Assembly (NCBI GenBank): GCA_964507025.1
Contig: CAZDOK010000007.1
Span: 1 to 64,000, forward strand
Source of the DNA: Amarobacter sp964507025
Lineage (GTDB): Bacteria > Chloroflexota > Dehalococcoidia > Tepidiformales > Tepidiformaceae
Length of the DNA stretch: 64,000 bases
Direction of reading: 5' to 3'
The position numbers and the translations under genes are program-made. Under the pieces are notes generated by a model. It did not search any database, was not told the origin of the DNA, and saw nothing but the letters and a program-made list of their open reading frames with translations. Below are positions 24,538 through 33,756 of this stretch, one piece after another. Each line of letters starts with the position of its first letter. The stretch's first letter is position 1.

Positions 24538-26046
24538 GTGGATAGCCTGCAAGTCCGGCTGCTGTTCACCTACCTGGCCATCATCGTGGTCACGCTGGCG
24601 CTGGCCGCGCTCAGCCTGCTGCTGCAAATGGGCGAGTACCGCGAACAGATCTCCTACGGCAACCTGGAGGACCTCGGGCGCCTGGTGAACTCCCAGGCGA
24701 ACACCGAGATCCAGCGAGCCATCGAGGAGGGAGACCCGGCAGCGACCGGCGAGGTGCTGCTCGCCGTGCGGCAGTTCCTGACGGCCGGGAGAGTCGCCTC
24801 GGACACGTCGCTGGCGATCGTCGACCGGCAGGGGCAGGTAATCCCGGGGCTCACTTCGCGACCGCCCGACCAGCCCCTCGACGGCGCCGTGGTGCGGGAC
24901 CTGAAGGAGCAGCCCGCGGCCGAAGGGAGCGCCGCGCCGGCTGCGGAGCCGAGGCGCTGCCGGCTCGACATCCCGGACCAGCCGTCAATCCTGTGCGTCA
25001 GCATGACACTGGACCCGCAGGTGCTTGCTGCGCTCCACCAGACTGACGCCGCGGCGATTATCGTGGCCAGGCCAGCGGCGAGCCTTGGTGAGATTGTGGG
25101 CGACCTGATGCCGAGGTTGCTGTTCTCGGGGCTGATCGCGGTGGCGGCCGCGCTGGTGCTGGGTTTCGCGTTCAGCCAGAGTGTTGCGGCGCCGCTGCGC
25201 GGCATCGCGCGGGCCGCCCGGAGCGTGGCGAGGGGGAACTACCGCCAACGCGTGCCTGCGACCGGGCCTCGAGAGGTGCGCGATCTGGCCGCGAACTTCA
25301 ACCGGATGACCGAAGAGGTACAGCGCTCACAGCAGACGCTGCGGGACTTCCTGGCGAACATCTCGCATGAGCTCAAGACGCCGCTCACGTCGATCCGCGG
25401 CTTCAGCGAGGCGATGCTGGACGGCACGATCGACGACAGGGACGGCGTGGACCGTTCGGCGAAGATCATCAGCGACGAATCGAACCGGGTGCTCCGCCTG
25501 GTGCAGGAGCTGTTGGACCTTTCACGCATCGAAAGCGGGCAGGTCTCGATGCAGCAGGAGGATGTCGACCTGCGGGAGTTGTTCGAGCACGTGGGCGAGG
25601 TCTTCGCGCTGCGCGCGGAAGAGGCCGGCGTGCAGCTGGATGTGGCGGTGCAGGGGAACGCACGGATACGCGGGGACTTCGACCGGCTGGAGCAGGTGTT
25701 GAACAACCTGCTGGACAATGCGCTCCGGTACACACCCACCGGGGGGAAGGTGCGGGTGGCATGCCGCGACCTGCAGCCCGGGACGCTGCAGGTAACGGTG
25801 AGCGATTCGGGCCCGGGGATCCCCGCCCAGGACCTCCCACACCTGTTCGAACGGTTCTACCGGAGCACGGCGAACCAGGGCAATGGCAACCGGAAGGGGC
25901 ACGGGCTGGGGCTGGCGATTTCGCGGGAGATTGTGCGGGCGCACGGGGGTGAGATCTGGGCAACCAGCGAGGCAGGCCAGGGGACTACCTTCGTGTTCAC
26001 CCTTCCCACCGCGGGCCGAACAGCACGGCGAGCCGGCGCGAAATAG
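24538..26046 (+). CDS. PhoR-like sensor histidine kinase
   Basis: A 502-residue membrane kinase. Two transmembrane helices (about 12-32 and 195-218) flank an extracytoplasmic domain. HAMP follows ('SVAAPLRGIARAARSVARGNYRQRV'), then the H box 'FLANISHELKTPLTSIRGFSEAM', N box 'LNNLLDNALRYTP', G1 'VSDSGPGIP' and G2 'GHGLGLAI'. GTG start. Together with the preceding regulator it would form the phosphate two-component system. Its last 50 bp overlap the convergent phosphotransferase gene. Confidence 0.92.
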   Translation: MDSLQVRLLFTYLAIIVVTLALAALSLLLQMGEYREQISYGNLEDLGRLVNSQANTEIQRAIEEGDPAATGEVLLAVRQFLTAGRVASDTSLAIVDRQGQVIPGLTSRPPDQPLDGAVVRDLKEQPAAEGSAAPAAEPRRCRLDIPDQPSILCVSMTLDPQVLAALHQTDAAAIIVARPAASLGEIVGDLMPRLLFSGLIAVAAALVLGFAFSQSVAAPLRGIARAARSVARGNYRQRVPATGPREVRDLAANFNRMTEEVQRSQQTLRDFLANISHELKTPLTSIRGFSEAMLDGTIDDRDGVDRSAKIISDESNRVLRLVQELLDLSRIESGQVSMQQEDVDLRELFEHVGEVFALRAEEAGVQLDVAVQGNARIRGDFDRLEQVLNNLLDNALRYTPTGGKVRVACRDLQPGTLQVTVSDSGPGIPAQDLPHLFERFYRSTANQGNGNRKGHGLGLAISREIVRAHGGEIWATSEAGQGTTFVFTLPTAGRTARRAGAK

Positions 26047-26962
26047 CATCCATGCTGTAGCCGCTCGCCGCGCCACCGAAACGTCCGGCCCAGCCCGCGG
26101 TCACGATGGCCATGCGGTAGAGCCCGAATGCCTCGTAGTAGTCGAGGTTGTGCAGGGGAAGCCCGGTGACTTCCTCGTAGGCCTCGGAGAGGAGCGTGCG
26201 GCCGGCAGAGCCAGACATGCCGCCAAACACCGTGTGGAGCGCGGCATAGAAGCCGAGGTCGGAACGGGGATCGCCGATTGCGGCGAGCTCCCAATCGAGG
26301 ACCGCGACAACGGAGTCGCCGGAAAAGAGGTAGTTGCCCGGGTTCGGGTCGCCGTGGAGGAGGGCGAGGCGCGCATCGGCGGGCTCGTTGGCGCGGAGCC
26401 ACTCGCCGAGTGCCACGACCAGAGGCGCCCGAGAGATGCGCAACCGTTCCGCGCGTTGCCGCCAGGAGCCGATCTCCGCCGCGAGCGGCGTGGGGGGCTC
26501 GGCTTGGGCGGCGAGGAACTGGAGACCCGCCGCACGCCAGTCGACCGCGTGGATCGCGGCGAGCATGGTTGCCGCCGCGCGGAGTCGGGGCCCATGCGCG
26601 TACCAGAAGAGGGGCAGCGTTTCGCCGCGTACTCGCGACATGAGGAAGAATGGCGCCCCGAGCACTGCCGGGTCAGGCTCGTACCAGGCGACGGCCGGAA
26701 CCGGGACAGGGCTGCGGTGGAGGGCCCGCATAACGCGGAACTGGCGGTGGACGTCGTACGGGGCGAGGATGCCATCGGGACGTTCGGGACGAAGGACGAG
26801 GGCGACATCGAACGTGACGTCCGCGCTGGTAACACGGAGGTCGATGCCGACCGTGTCGTTGCTCGCTCCGGCTGGCATGCCGCGCAGGTTGACGATCTCG
26901 ACGGACGCGGCCGAGGGCAGGCGGCCCGCAAGGTACGAGGCGAGACGGGCTCGCCAGTCCAT
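25997..26962 (-). CDS. Aminoglycoside phosphotransferase (APH)-like protein, paralogue A
   Basis: A 321-residue kinase-fold protein of the APH/ACAD10-like group. The catalytic loop is 'LALLHGDPNPGNYLF' and the metal Asp is in 'VAVLDWELAAIGDPRSDLG'. Such proteins often sit beside acyl-CoA dehydrogenases or CoA-transferases and are thought to phosphorylate hydroxy-acyl intermediates rather than antibiotics. It overlaps its paralogue B by one base (TGATG). End of a four-gene minus-strand operon led by the CoA-transferase. Confidence 0.82.
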   Translation of the reverse strand: MDWRARLASYLAGRLPSAASVEIVNLRGMPAGASNDTVGIDLRVTSADVTFDVALVLRPERPDGILAPYDVHRQFRVMRALHRSPVPVPAVAWYEPDPAVLGAPFFLMSRVRGETLPLFWYAHGPRLRAAATMLAAIHAVDWRAAGLQFLAAQAEPPTPLAAEIGSWRQRAERLRISRAPLVVALGEWLRANEPADARLALLHGDPNPGNYLFSGDSVVAVLDWELAAIGDPRSDLGFYAALHTVFGGMSGSAGRTLLSEAYEEVTGLPLHNLDYYEAFGLYRMAIVTAGWAGRFGGAASGYSMDAISRRLAVLFGPRWEG

Positions 26963-27897
26963 CAGGTGAGCCCGGCGAGCGACTGGTGGAGCAGTGTCGC
27001 GAGATGCTCCCAGGTGTACCAGGGCTCGGAGCCGCCGTTGAAGCGGCGCCAGCCGTGGTAGATCACGCCAAGCTGGAACAGCCAGAAGGCACGAAAGAAG
27101 TCGAGCCCCTCGAGCTCCCGGCCCGAGACGGCGGCGTAGGCCTGGGCAAAGGGCATCGAGTTCGCGGGGCCGAACGGCGCACCCTTGAGGTGCGAGAGGG
27201 CGAGCAGCTGGCCGACATCGGAGCGGGGGTCGGAGAGCCGGGCCTGTTCCCAGTCGACGACGGAGACCACCTGGCCGTGGCGGAACAGGTAGTTGAAAAC
27301 GTTGATATCGCCCTGGCACAGCGCGATGCGGCCATCGTTCGGGACCGAAGCGCGGAGCGTCCCCAGGGCCTCGACCAGGGTCGGCTGATCGGCGCACCCA
27401 AACCCCGGCATACGGGCCGCGACCGCGTCGATCTCGGCGTTGATGGCTTCGGCGGGGCTTTCGGGGACGCCGAGGAACGAAAGGCCGGCCGAGCGCCAGT
27501 TCAGCGCGTGGATGCGCGCCACCATGGCGGTGAACGCCGAGAAACTGGCGTCGGGTGCGATGCCCATGTGCGGGGCGTCGACCCAGGCCATGACGATGAA
27601 CGGCGCTCCGAGCTGAGTGCGCGTGGACTCGGAAGCGATGAGCTGGGGTACCGGGATCTCGGTGCGCCCGAGCGCCTGGAGCACTCGTCCCTCGCGGATG
27701 ACGTCGTAGGGTTCGAAGATGCCGCGCTCACGCTGGAGGCGGAGACAGATGTGGCGGGCGCCGCTGGAAAGCAGTTCGACGCGGCAGGTGATGTTCGAAG
27801 CACCACCATCGACCGCGGTGATGGAGCCGACCCGGGCGTCCTGGAACCCGGGAATACGGTTGAGCCACGGTTCAAAGTCGGCGGGCAGGGGAACCAT
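26962..27897 (-). CDS. APH-like protein, paralogue B
   Basis: A 311-residue protein of the same family as the next gene downstream, so the pair arose by tandem duplication. The catalytic loop reads 'IALCQGDINVFNYLF': the usual His before Gly-Asp is Gln, while the catalytic Asp and Asn stay. The metal motif 'VSVVDWEQARLSDPRSDVG' is intact. It probably acts on an acyl-CoA-related alcohol (inference) or forms a heterodimer with paralogue A. Confidence 0.8.
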   Translation of the reverse strand: MVPLPADFEPWLNRIPGFQDARVGSITAVDGGASNITCRVELLSSGARHICLRLQRERGIFEPYDVIREGRVLQALGRTEIPVPQLIASESTRTQLGAPFIVMAWVDAPHMGIAPDASFSAFTAMVARIHALNWRSAGLSFLGVPESPAEAINAEIDAVAARMPGFGCADQPTLVEALGTLRASVPNDGRIALCQGDINVFNYLFRHGQVVSVVDWEQARLSDPRSDVGQLLALSHLKGAPFGPANSMPFAQAYAAVSGRELEGLDFFRAFWLFQLGVIYHGWRRFNGGSEPWYTWEHLATLLHQSLAGLT

Positions 27898-27933
27898 GGG
27901 TGTGATTGTCGGCCGGGTACGGAGGCTTGTCGA

Positions 27934-28269
27934 TCAGCCGGACTCGAGGAGCTCGACGGCACGCCGGACACCTGCCGCCCCGAACCCGGAGATGACGCCA
28001 CGGCAGACCGCGGCGACGGGCGAGTGCGACTCGCCATCCCAGGCGTCGCTCCGGACTTCGATGCAGGATGCCGAGTGGGCGGCGACCGCGGCAGCCAGGG
28101 CCTCGAGGTCCTCCGGGGCGAGGCCGCCGGTGCAGATGACCGCAGGAGCGGTCGTGGCCTTGAGGGCGACGACCGCATCGACGACGGTGCCGAAAGGGAC
28201 CACGAGCGCGCCGGGCGGCAGAGCGCCGCTGGGCTGGCCCCGGTGGATGAGAACCAGGACTTCGCTCAC
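27934..28269 (-). CDS. Small conserved-looking protein of unknown function
   Basis: A 111-residue protein between the CoA-transferase and APH genes. It has alternating beta/alpha predicted structure ('SEVLVLIHRG', 'ALVVPFGTVVDAVVALKA', 'APAVICTGG') and one Cys pair-like 'CIEV...CRGV'. It overlaps the stop codon of the CoA-transferase (ATGA). No known family is recognised. Operon context suggests a role with the acyl-CoA genes. Confidence 0.55.
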   Translation of the reverse strand: MSEVLVLIHRGQPSGALPPGALVVPFGTVVDAVVALKATTAPAVICTGGLAPEDLEALAAAVAAHSASCIEVRSDAWDGESHSPVAAVCRGVISGFGAAGVRRAVELLESG

Positions 28270-30617
28270 AGGGCAGGCCCCGCTGCGTAGATGGGGCGGT
28301 CACCGGTGATGCGGGCCTCGTACAGGGCGGCCAGCTGAGCCTCTGAAAGTCCCGCCACAGTGGTGAACACCTCGGCGTTGTGCTCGGCGAAGGTGGGCGC
28401 CGCCATGCGGACAGAGGCCGGCGTCTTCTCGAACCTCCAGGGGTGGCCTGGAAAGTGGTGGGTACCCGCAACGCGATGCCGGACAGGCACGAAGTACCCG
28501 CGGTCGTTGAGGTGGTTATCGGTGAACAGCTCCCAGTTCATCATCACGGGCGCGGCGGGGATGCCCGTGGCCTGGAGCTCTTCGGAGGCCGTGAGGTGGT
28601 TGCGGGTGGCAAGCCATGCCCGGAGGGCGTCCTCGCCTGGTGCCCCCACGACGGTGGCGAGACGGTCGAGGTCGTCCTGGTCCCGGCACGTGACGGCAAG
28701 CCAGCAGTCGTTGCCCGCCGTCGGGTAGACGCCCTGGAGGGTCCAGCCGTGGCCCCACTTCGGACCGAGGGGAACAGGCACCTCGCCCGTCACCGAGTAC
28801 TGGAGGAAGTGCTGGGAGAGAAACGGCTCGACGGCCTCGAGGAGCGCCATATCGATCCATTGTCCGCGCCCCGTGCGCCGGCCTGCGTGCAACGCCGCCA
28901 GGATGGCAACCGCGCCGTGGTTGCCGGTCACCGGGTCGGCGTAGAAGCTGCCGGTGCCGAAGAACTGGCTGTCATCGTAGCCGAGGAGGCTGGCGAGCCC
29001 GCTGGCGGTCTCGATGTTGCTGCCATATGCGGAGTAGTTGCGCTCCGGTCCCGACGAGCCATACCCCGACATGGAGCACATCACGATTCGGGGATTGGCC
29101 TCGGCGAGCACCGGGTAGTCGAGGCCGAGGTTGGCCATGACGCGGGCGGCGTTGTTTTCGAGGACGGCGTCGGCGTTGCGGACCAGTTCGAGGAAGACCT
29201 CTCTGCCACGAGGTTTCGACAGGTCGAGCGCGATGCCGCGCTTGTTCCGATTGAGCTTGTTGAAGTAGCCGCTCCGGTGGAAGAAGTCGGGCCACACATC
29301 GTCGGCCGGGTAGATGAGGGCACGGGTAGCGGGCTTCGTCTGGAGTTCGACCTTGATGACATCGGCGCCGAGATCGCCGAAGTGACGGCCAGCAATCGGG
29401 CCAGCCCAGTTGGCCGTCAGCTCGATGAGGCGGAGGCCAGCCAGCGGGCCGGGGGCGGCCGGCCCTCCGGGTTTCGAGAGGGGGTTCGACCTGGCAATCG
29501 AGGCGTTGGCCCAGGCGAAGCCGGGCGAGCGTACCTCAGCCGTGTGTTCTCCCGGCGCGGGCGCCGGCGCCCGGGTTACGCATGGGGTGCCGGTCAGGCG
29601 GTAGGGGAACCCTGGCGCGACAAAGCTCTGCCCACCTGCCTCGACGCGCCCGAACCAGTCACGGGCAGCCAGCTGTTCGCTGGCGGCCACATCGGCCATG
29701 GTGTTGACCGGCGAGACCGCGATGCGGAGCTCCTGGCAGGCGTGGTAGATCTCCTGCTTCGTCCGGATGGCGCACCATTCGCCAAAGGCCTGGAAGACTT
29801 CCATGAAGCGCGCTGACCAGTTCCGCGGCATGAGCAACGTTTCGTCCTCGAGCAGGTCGAAGCGCTCCATCAGGACGAAGAGGTCGGGGTAGGCCGCCAG
29901 ATTGAACATGTAGACCCAGCCATCCGCGCAGCGGGCGTAGAGGCTGCCGGTGCGTTTCTGGACGTTTCCGGCGTGGGTCCACATCGTGGTGAGCCAGGCA
30001 TGGTCGTTCAGGCAGGCTTCCTGGTGGGAGAGCTCGACGCGTTGTCCCTCTCCGGTCTCGCGTGCGTGCCAGAGGCCAGCCATGGCGGCCACGCCGGCGT
30101 GGAGGCCGGCATGGAACTCAGCCTGGAAGCCCGGGATGGAGAGGGGTTCGCGCGCGGGGTCGCCGGCGAAGTAGAAGAAGCCGCTGGTCGCCCATTCCGT
30201 GAAGGGCGTGGCCTGCCAGCCGGCCTTCTCGCCCCAGCGGCCGTAGGGCGTGACGGAGACGATGACGGCCCCTGGCGCGAGCGAGGCGGCGCGGGCCTCG
30301 AACTCGTCGGCTTCAACGCCGCGGAAGGCGTGGATGATGACATCGGCATGCGAGAGGAGAGCATCGCAGTCGGGGGTGCCGGGTTCGGCCCGGACACCCA
30401 GCTTGTTGGTGTTGAGGTAGTTGAAGAACGCGCTCTCGCCGTTGACAAGGGGCGGCTCGCGGCGGGTGGGGTCACCGCCGGGAGGCTCGACCTTGATGAC
30501 CTGGGCACCGAGGTCCGCGAGGAGCTTGCCGCTGTAGGGGCCCGCCACACCGGTGGCGAATTCGATGACAACGACATCCTCAAGCGGTGGCGGGGCAGGG
30601 GCAGGTTCGGCAGGCAT
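28266..30617 (-). CDS. Fused double-domain type III CoA-transferase (CaiB/BaiF family)
   Basis: A 783-residue protein formed by two complete CaiB/BaiF domains in tandem (about 8-390 and 400-783). Each has the start pattern 'VVIEFATGVAGPYSGKLLADLGAQVIKVE' / 'LRLIELTANWAGPIAGRHFGDLGADVIKVE' and the dimer-threading core. Domain 2 keeps the expected Asp in 'YADPVTGNHGA', whereas domain 1 reads 'QAEFHAGLHAG' and seems to lack it, so only one active site may work (inference). These enzymes transfer CoA between acids. It leads an operon with a small protein and two APH-like kinases. Confidence 0.85.
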   Translation of the reverse strand: MPAEPAPAPPPLEDVVVIEFATGVAGPYSGKLLADLGAQVIKVEPPGGDPTRREPPLVNGESAFFNYLNTNKLGVRAEPGTPDCDALLSHADVIIHAFRGVEADEFEARAASLAPGAVIVSVTPYGRWGEKAGWQATPFTEWATSGFFYFAGDPAREPLSIPGFQAEFHAGLHAGVAAMAGLWHARETGEGQRVELSHQEACLNDHAWLTTMWTHAGNVQKRTGSLYARCADGWVYMFNLAAYPDLFVLMERFDLLEDETLLMPRNWSARFMEVFQAFGEWCAIRTKQEIYHACQELRIAVSPVNTMADVAASEQLAARDWFGRVEAGGQSFVAPGFPYRLTGTPCVTRAPAPAPGEHTAEVRSPGFAWANASIARSNPLSKPGGPAAPGPLAGLRLIELTANWAGPIAGRHFGDLGADVIKVELQTKPATRALIYPADDVWPDFFHRSGYFNKLNRNKRGIALDLSKPRGREVFLELVRNADAVLENNAARVMANLGLDYPVLAEANPRIVMCSMSGYGSSGPERNYSAYGSNIETASGLASLLGYDDSQFFGTGSFYADPVTGNHGAVAILAALHAGRRTGRGQWIDMALLEAVEPFLSQHFLQYSVTGEVPVPLGPKWGHGWTLQGVYPTAGNDCWLAVTCRDQDDLDRLATVVGAPGEDALRAWLATRNHLTASEELQATGIPAAPVMMNWELFTDNHLNDRGYFVPVRHRVAGTHHFPGHPWRFEKTPASVRMAAPTFAEHNAEVFTTVAGLSEAQLAALYEARITGDRPIYAAGPAL

Positions 30618-30690
30618 GGGGCGAATCCTAGCGGGGGGCGAGCGCAGTGGCCACGGTGATTGACCGGCGGGTGCGTTCGCAGCACGATCC

Positions 30691-32007
30691 GTGGACACCA
30701 CGCCCTCCGCAGGTTCTGTGTCCGACCCCGACCAACCCCGGCATGACCCGCTGGCCGCACTGCGGCAGCCAAACTACGCGCTGTTCGCCGGTGGGCGGCT
30801 TGCTTCGGCGATCGCGATGACGATGTTGAACGCGGCGATCGCCTGGCAGGTCTACGAGATCTCGGGGTCGGCGTTCCAGCTTGGCATGCTCGGGCTCGCT
30901 CGGTTCTTCCCTTCGCTCGGGATGAGCCTCGTGGGCGGGGCGGTAGCCGACAGCCACGACCGCAAGAAGATCGTGCTGGTGGCGCAACTGGTGCCGCTGG
31001 CGTGCTCGGCGACGCTGTACGTCGCGACAACCCAGGACCTCACCGAGTTGCCACTGTTCTATGGGCTGGTGCTGATGCTGGCGTTTGCGGCCGCCTTCGA
31101 GAACCCGGCGCGGCAGGCGCTGGTGCCCCAGGTCGTCTCACGGGAAGCCTTCCCGAACGCGATCGTGGTGAACTCGACCATCCAGTCGCTCGGGTTCGTG
31201 ACCGGCCCGGCGCTGGGCGGTTTGCTCATCGGCTTCTCGGGAGTGGACACGGCATACCTGGCGCACATGACGCTGATGGCCACATCGCTCGGGGCGGTCG
31301 CGCTGCTACGGCCGCGAGCGGTGGAAGGGGCGCGGCGGGCGGTCAGCTTCGAGGCGATCAAGGAAGGCGTGTCGTTCGTGCGACACCGGCAGGTGTTGCT
31401 GGGCGCGATGACGCTGGACATGTTCGCCGTGATCTTCGGTGGGGCGCAGGCGCTGCTGCCGATCTACGCAAAGGACATCCTGGAAGTTGGGCCGAAGGGA
31501 TACGGCATCCTTTCAGCCTCGCTGGAGGCGGGGGCGCTCCTGATGGCGATCTCGCTGGTGGTGCTGCCGCCGATCCGGCGCGCGGGTCGGGCGCTGCTGA
31601 TCACGGTGGCGCTCTTCGGCCTGGGCACGATCGCGTTCGGTCTCTCGCGGGACTTTTACCTCTCTGTCGCGGTGTACATGTTCATCGGGATGGCGGACCA
31701 GGTGAGCGTGGTGCTGCGGCAGACGACGGTGCAGCTGAGCACGCCGGATGAGCTGCGCGGGCGGGTGAGCAGCGTGAACATGCTGTTCATCGGCGCATCG
31801 AACCAGCTGGGGGCCGTGGAGTCGGGCCTGGTGGCCGCCGCGACGAACGCGACGTTCGCGGTGGTGAGCGGCGGGATGGGGTGCCTGGCGGTGGTGGGGC
31901 TGGTGTGGGCGAAGCTGCCGGAGTTGAAGCGCTACGAGGTGCGGCCGGCCCGGGTGGCCGAAGGCGAGAAGCAAGCATCGCCGGGGGCGGCGGCGGGCGG
32001 CCAGTAG
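30691..32007 (+). CDS. MFS transporter (EntS/DHA3-like)
   Basis: A 438-residue major facilitator with about 12 transmembrane helices. It has the family signatures 'FAGGRLASAIAMTMLNAAIAW' and 'GGAVADSHDRKKIVL' in the loop between helices 2 and 3, and 'RGRVSSVNMLFIGASNQLGAVESG' in the second half, as in enterobactin-exporter-type carriers. GTG start. Divergent from the fused CoA-transferase by 73 bp. Substrate unknown; export of a metabolite or drug is likely. Confidence 0.85.
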   Translation: MDTTPSAGSVSDPDQPRHDPLAALRQPNYALFAGGRLASAIAMTMLNAAIAWQVYEISGSAFQLGMLGLARFFPSLGMSLVGGAVADSHDRKKIVLVAQLVPLACSATLYVATTQDLTELPLFYGLVLMLAFAAAFENPARQALVPQVVSREAFPNAIVVNSTIQSLGFVTGPALGGLLIGFSGVDTAYLAHMTLMATSLGAVALLRPRAVEGARRAVSFEAIKEGVSFVRHRQVLLGAMTLDMFAVIFGGAQALLPIYAKDILEVGPKGYGILSASLEAGALLMAISLVVLPPIRRAGRALLITVALFGLGTIAFGLSRDFYLSVAVYMFIGMADQVSVVLRQTTVQLSTPDELRGRVSSVNMLFIGASNQLGAVESGLVAAATNATFAVVSGGMGCLAVVGLVWAKLPELKRYEVRPARVAEGEKQASPGAAAGGQ

Positions 32008-32179
32008 GTTTCCGGGGCGGGGCCCGGGGGGATGGGCGCTTGTGCGACAGGTTGCTGTCGAGTTTCGCTCCGGGGTCGCGCGGGGGATGTTGATGCGGGT
32101 ATTCCCGGCCGAAAGATGGAGATACGACGACGGCGCGTCATGTCGCCGGTCCAGATGAGCGGCAGAGCGGAGGGAGCGG

Positions 32180-33655
32180 ATGGCAGGACACTTGTCCGAA
32201 TTTCGGGCCAGGACGGCAGGCGGATTGGCTCTGGTGCTGGCCCTGCCGCTGGTACTCTCGGCTCCGTTTCTGGCCGACCCATTCGACTGCGACGAGGCTG
32301 TGTATGGAGTGGTGGCCCGGATGCTCCTCGAGGGCGACCAGCCATATCGGGACGTGTTCGACCACAAGCCTCCGGGAATCTACGCCTGGTACGCGCTGGC
32401 GTTTGTGGCGTTCGGCGAGACGGAATGGGGACCCCGCCTGCTTGGCGCCCTGGCTCTCTCGGGAACAGCGGCCGCCACGATGGTGGCCGCACGGATGCTG
32501 TGGGGCGGCCGAGCTGGATGGATCGGCGGTGTGGTGTTGGGAGCGTCGGCGGGTGTGGCGATCGTAAGGCCACATGCCAACGTGGAGCCGTTCATGCTGC
32601 TGCCGATGTGCTGGGCATTGGTGCTCGGCCTGCGAACGAGGACGAGCGGAGGCCGCGCCAGCGCAGGCGCCGCCGGGGTGCTGGCTGCCATCGCCTGCCT
32701 GACGAAACCGGTGGCCGCGGGCAATGCCGTGATCATCCTGGGGCTGTGTGTGATGGCTCCGGGCAGGAGACGGCCGGGATGGGCCGCCAGCGGATTCATC
32801 AGCCCATTTGCGGGTGTGGCTGCCTGGATGGTGGCCAGCGGGAGCCTGGCAAGCGCGCTTGAAGCGAATGTCACGTACAACCTCCGGTACACGAGCGAGG
32901 TGCCGCTCTCCACGAAGCTCTGGTTGTTGCAGTTCAACGGTCGCCTGGTGGTGATGGCAGCGGGCCCCCTCTTTCTCGGGGGGCTGATCGGGGCGGCGCG
33001 CATGCTTGCGCGCGGTGGGAGCGGTGACTGGATCGCGCTGGCGTGGCTGGCTGCGTCCGCGGCAGGGACGGCAGCGACAGGCAGATTCTACGGGCACTAC
33101 TTTGTTCAGCTGTTCCCGGCACTGGCGCTTGTGGCCGGGGGGGGCCTGGCCCCGCCGCCGGGATGGCTATGGCATCCCGTTGCCGGGCGGGTACTTGTGG
33201 CCGCTGCGGGCTTCGCGGCAGGTTTCGCAGTCTTCATGAACGCACCCTTCTACACGACCGCGAGCCCGGCCCAACGGGCGACAGCGAGAGATGGGGTCGA
33301 GACGACAGACCGCACCACCATCGCAAGGACAATTGGCGAACAGATAAAGGCGAACACAAACGCCGATGGGGCGGTGCTGCTCCTCGGGCGAGACACAGCC
33401 GTTCTCTGGCATGCGGAACGCCCGGCAGCATCGAGGTTCGTATACGACATGCCGCTATGGCAGGACACCGCTGCCAGGGCTGAGTTCGTCGCCGAGTTGC
33501 AACGGGAGCGCGCGGTAGTGGTTGTCGACTGGCTCGACGGCCTTCCCGGGCTCAATGTGGCCGATCCGGCCGTTGTCGAGGTTCGGGAGACCCTTCGGGA
33601 GCACTACGAACTCGCGGAGGTCCATGGAGATGCCAGGGTCTACCGGCGGCGGTGA
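32180..33655 (+). CDS. GT39/ArnT-like membrane glycosyltransferase
   Basis: A 491-residue integral membrane protein with at least ten helices and a C-terminal soluble tail (about 380-491). The first loop has 'DPFDCDEAVYGVVARMLLEGDQPYRDVFDHKPPG', the acidic catalytic loop typical of polyprenyl-phosphate-sugar transferases (PMT/ArnT/GT39-like). These enzymes take a sugar from a lipid carrier outside the membrane and add it to protein, lipid or polymer. A GGAG ribosome site precedes the start. It stands alone; the 172 bp before it are GC-rich without a visible gene. Confidence 0.8.
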   Translation: MAGHLSEFRARTAGGLALVLALPLVLSAPFLADPFDCDEAVYGVVARMLLEGDQPYRDVFDHKPPGIYAWYALAFVAFGETEWGPRLLGALALSGTAAATMVAARMLWGGRAGWIGGVVLGASAGVAIVRPHANVEPFMLLPMCWALVLGLRTRTSGGRASAGAAGVLAAIACLTKPVAAGNAVIILGLCVMAPGRRRPGWAASGFISPFAGVAAWMVASGSLASALEANVTYNLRYTSEVPLSTKLWLLQFNGRLVVMAAGPLFLGGLIGAARMLARGGSGDWIALAWLAASAAGTAATGRFYGHYFVQLFPALALVAGGGLAPPPGWLWHPVAGRVLVAAAGFAAGFAVFMNAPFYTTASPAQRATARDGVETTDRTTIARTIGEQIKANTNADGAVLLLGRDTAVLWHAERPAASRFVYDMPLWQDTAARAEFVAELQRERAVVVVDWLDGLPGLNVADPAVVEVRETLREHYELAEVHGDARVYRRR

Positions 33656-33697
33656 GGCCGGTTGGTGGTGCAGCGAAAGCGTGCGGTGATCGTATGA

Positions 33698-33740
33698 GCC
33701 CGGCTCGAGACCCCGGAACCGCCGGGTTCCCGAGCCGGGC
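33698..33740. other. GC-rich hairpin between convergent genes
   Basis: GCCCGGCTCG (33698-33707) pairs with CGAGCCGGGC (33731-33740), with an inner GGAACC/GGGTTCC-like stem. It lies between the ends of the glycosyltransferase and methyltransferase genes. Without a T-run, it may stop transcription from both sides only weakly. Confidence 0.5.
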
Positions 33741-33756
33741 GTCTGGTGGAGAACCC

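Noticed and set aside
25997..27897. Aminoglycoside resistance genes
   Set aside because: The kinases belong to the ACAD10-like APH group and sit in an acyl-CoA operon; one has a changed catalytic His. No resistance context exists.
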